64,000 bases of DNA from the NCBI RefSeq assembly GCF_027158485.1, contig NZ_JAMKYJ010000008.1; one strand, written 5' to 3'. Positions within the stretch are counted from its first letter, which is position 1. Each line of letters opens with the position of its first letter. Positions 62,053 through 64,000 of the stretch are shown in pieces. Origin of the DNA: Oxalobacter formigenes (GTDB lineage Bacteria > Pseudomonadota > Gammaproteobacteria > Burkholderiales > Burkholderiaceae_D). Below the pieces are notes generated by a model that had not been told where the DNA came from, ran no database searches, and saw nothing but the letters and a program-made list of their open reading frames with translations. A program made the position numbers and the translations under genes.

Positions 62053-63426
62053 ATGTCTTCCTCTAAATCATGTATTGACACAAACGACTTGTCGGACAGT
62101 CTCACCAGACATCTTGTCGATGAGCTGGACGAGATCGTTTTTGTCTGCGATCCGGATTCATATGAGCTTCTTTACCTGAACGATTTCGGCAAAAAAACCT
62201 TCAAAATCGAATCCTGTTCCGGAAAAAAATGTCATGAAGCCCTGTTCGGCCATTCAAGGCCCTGTTCGTTCTGCAAGAAGAAATATTTGACGCTGGACGA
62301 ATTCTTCGTCTGGGAACAGCCGGTTAACGGGAACCACCACTACCTGATCCGCGACAAGCTGATTCAATGGGAGGGGAAGACATTACTGTTCGGCGTCGCC
62401 AATAACATCGTAGAAAAAGAAATCGTCAGCCAGAGTATCCAGCGCAAGCTCCAGAATGAACAAATCCTCCTGAAATGTCTGCAGGTACTGGGCAATGAGG
62501 AAAAATTCGCCGAAGCGGTCGATATCATCCTGGGTCTTCTCGGGGAACAATATGAAGCGGACAGGGCGTATATTTTCGAATACAACGTCGGCGAAAATGC
62601 CGTCACCTCGAGCAATACTCACGAATGGTGTGCCGATAACGTGGTTCCCCAAATCGACAAGCTGCAAAATGTCCCTCTGGAGGCATTCAGCCTGTGGATG
62701 AGCCAGCTCGAGAACAACAGCAATATCATCATTGAATCGCTTGAATCCATCAGGGAAGCGCATCCTGAAGATTATGAACTGCTTCATATGCAGGGAATCC
62801 ATTCCCTGATGGTCGTCCCGCTCCATGTGGATGGCAAGGTCAGCGGGTTCATCGGTGTCGACAATCCACGGTCCAACCGTAACGATTATTCCCTTTTGCG
62901 CTCGCTTGCCCTTGTCGTGACAAACGAGCAAAAGAAAAACCAGATGGAAAGGAAGCTTCTGGAACTCTCCTACGTCGACAAACTGACAGGACTCGGGAAC
63001 CGGAACAATTATATCCAGACGCTGGAACAGCTTGAAAAAATCCCTCCTCCCAATCTCGGGGTCGTTTTCATTGACTTGAACGGCCTGAAAATGGTCAATG
63101 ACCAGCTGGGGCATGATGCGGGCGACGAGTACATCAAAAATCTGGCTGATGTTTTCCGAAAACACTTCCGGGAAGAAGACATTTACCGGATCGGTGGCGA
63201 CGAGTTCGTTTTTCTCGCCCGGAGAATAGGGGAGCCCGTTTTCAAAAAAAGAGTCGATGCCATGAAAGCGGAAGCCGACTGGCTTTTTCCGGATGCCATC
63301 TCTGTCGGTTCTGTCTGGCGGGAAAAAAATATCAAACCTTCCAGCATGGTTCAGCAAGCCGACATCCTCATGTATGAAAACAAAAAGGAATATTATTTGC
63401 GTCGGGACAGAATAGCGTCCCCTTAA
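62053..63426 (+). CDS. Diguanylate cyclase with PAS-like and GAF domains
   Basis: 457 residues. N-terminal sensor (EIVFVCDPDSYELLYLNDFG and CKK-x-C-type cysteines CSGKKCHE, RPCSFCKKKYL) like a PAS domain with four cysteines that might bind metal. GAF-like middle (ADRAYIFEYNVGENAVTSSN; MVVPLHVDGKVSGFIGVDNP). C-terminal GGDEF with intact GGDEF at 381-385 (YRIGGDEFVFL). The usual I-site RxxD in register is absent (REED sits four residues before). Makes c-di-GMP. Confidence 0.88.
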   Translation: MSSSKSCIDTNDLSDSLTRHLVDELDEIVFVCDPDSYELLYLNDFGKKTFKIESCSGKKCHEALFGHSRPCSFCKKKYLTLDEFFVWEQPVNGNHHYLIRDKLIQWEGKTLLFGVANNIVEKEIVSQSIQRKLQNEQILLKCLQVLGNEEKFAEAVDIILGLLGEQYEADRAYIFEYNVGENAVTSSNTHEWCADNVVPQIDKLQNVPLEAFSLWMSQLENNSNIIIESLESIREAHPEDYELLHMQGIHSLMVVPLHVDGKVSGFIGVDNPRSNRNDYSLLRSLALVVTNEQKKNQMERKLLELSYVDKLTGLGNRNNYIQTLEQLEKIPPPNLGVVFIDLNGLKMVNDQLGHDAGDEYIKNLADVFRKHFREEDIYRIGGDEFVFLARRIGEPVFKKRVDAMKAEADWLFPDAISVGSVWREKNIKPSSMVQQADILMYENKKEYYLRRDRIASP

Positions 63427-63494
63427 ATCTCCTGAAAATCCGGCCGGATCTCCGAAAGAAAATTTTGCCTGCGTTTGATTCTGCCTTGAGTGAG

Positions 63495-63660
63495 TCAGCT
63501 CGCCAGAAAATGCTTCTCCCGCACTTTATCAATAAGCCGGACTATCAATTCAAGCCCTTCAGGACTGTTTCATTTTCCCATTCAAATAATCCGGCCACCA
63601 TTTTCGTGTCGCGACCCTTTTGCTTGAAAAAATCCTGATATTCAATATATTGCGAGCCGA
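63495..63660 (-). pseudogene. Possible decayed gene fragment
   Basis: On the minus strand YQDFFKQKGRDTKMVAGLFE breaks at a frameshift and resumes in the next frame as GLELIVRLIDKVREKHFLAS then stop. Upstream, towards 63790, the frame is closed. No family recognised. The rest of 63427-63789 shows no gene. Confidence 0.4.
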
Positions 63661-63789
63661 TCTTCAAACAGTTTAATATCTGGCAAACTCTTCTGAAAAA
63701 CAGCTTCACACAATATTGGCCAAGCCATCATTGCTGGTGACCTGTTGAGCCTGACGCAAAGGCAATGCCTCGCCATAACGGCTTGCAGC

Positions 63790-64000
63790 TCAGGAAACGT
63801 CCTGTTTTGCATCTCTTCGAAGATAGTATTCCTTCTTGTTTTCATACATCAGGAAATCCGCTTTCCTGATCATCTGGGCCGGGCGGATGTTATTTTCCCG
63901 CCAGACAGAACCGACAGAAATGGAGTCGGGATAGAGTTTGTGAGCCTCTTTCTTCAGTGTCTCGATTTTCTCTCTGAAAATCGGTTCCTGAATGCGCTGG
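63790..64000 (-). CDS. GGDEF protein, C-terminal part (5' end off window)
   Basis: 70 residues, cut by the right edge. QRIQEPIFREKIETLKKEAH, SISVGSVWRENNIRPAQMIR, FLMYENKKEYYLRRD align with the end of 62053-63426 (ISVGSVWREKNIKPSSM; MYENKKEYYLRRD). A convergent paralogue of that diguanylate cyclase. The GGDEF motif itself is outside the window. Confidence 0.85.
   Translation of the reverse strand, partial: QRIQEPIFREKIETLKKEAHKLYPDSISVGSVWRENNIRPAQMIRKADFLMYENKKEYYLRRDAKQDVS

Overview
The window looks like a Gram-negative betaproteobacterial chromosome of roughly 50% G+C. My best guess is an Oxalobacter-like member of the Burkholderiales, but no marker gene here proves it. Ordinary host genes alternate with two sets of phage-derived virion genes. 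I see no integrase, repressor, terminase or portal gene in the window.

Layout: (1) 1-1322, a minus-strand virion protein with a lysozyme-like domain, cut by the left edge. (2) 2114-5795, two exported Sel1-repeat proteins, a GNAT and an exported protein. (3) 5973-7133, a solitary tail fibre. (4) 7789-24690, a podovirus-like block: capsid, two fibre/chaperone pairs, P22 gp4-like and gp10-like connectors, internal virion proteins, then a long virion or effector protein whose C-terminal region occurs three times, each copy followed by a Sel1-repeat lipoprotein gene. (5) 24742-38766, host genes: two GNATs, Lrp regulator, EamA exporter, two class A beta-lactamases, Na+/alanine symporter, TerC-CBS protein, cupin, LysR, CAT-like acetyltransferase, methyltransferase. 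Inside it lie an isolated tail-collar gene (26919-27626, minus) and an isolated virion-type gene (30888-31304). (6) 39074-59223, a lambda-type tail locus without any head gene: Q-like regulator, tail terminator, tube, G/GT frameshift pair, short tape measure, M, L, K, two I copies, J, four tandem fibres, chaperones, holin, SAR-type endolysin, nested Rz/Rz1 spanins, and a fifth fibre. (7) 59341-59800, a strongly folded non-coding segment. (8) 60279-64000, two DUF2569-type membrane proteins, a VDAF-repeat protein and two related GGDEF proteins, the second cut by the right edge.

Main interpretations: region 6 is organised like an F-type (flexible) tailocin. Four copies of one promoter type (CTGACC/A, 16-17 bp, TAnA/CnT-like -10, shared GAAGA extension) precede the tail operon, the lysis/fibre section and BOTH remote solitary fibre genes, which suggests one regulon with fibres encoded in trans. 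These promoters fire into hairpin terminators, and a Q-like gene sits just upstream of the first, which suggests antitermination control. A second promoter type (tandem CACAAATGT-like sites, TCCGGA, exactly 18 bp, TATAAG/TACAAT) precedes three separate loci of the podovirus-like set. The C-terminal-cassette plus lipoprotein array at 18582-24690 resembles toxin/immunity cassette arrays, but is attached to a phage-particle protein and to Sel1 lipoproteins. These are inferences from sequence alone.
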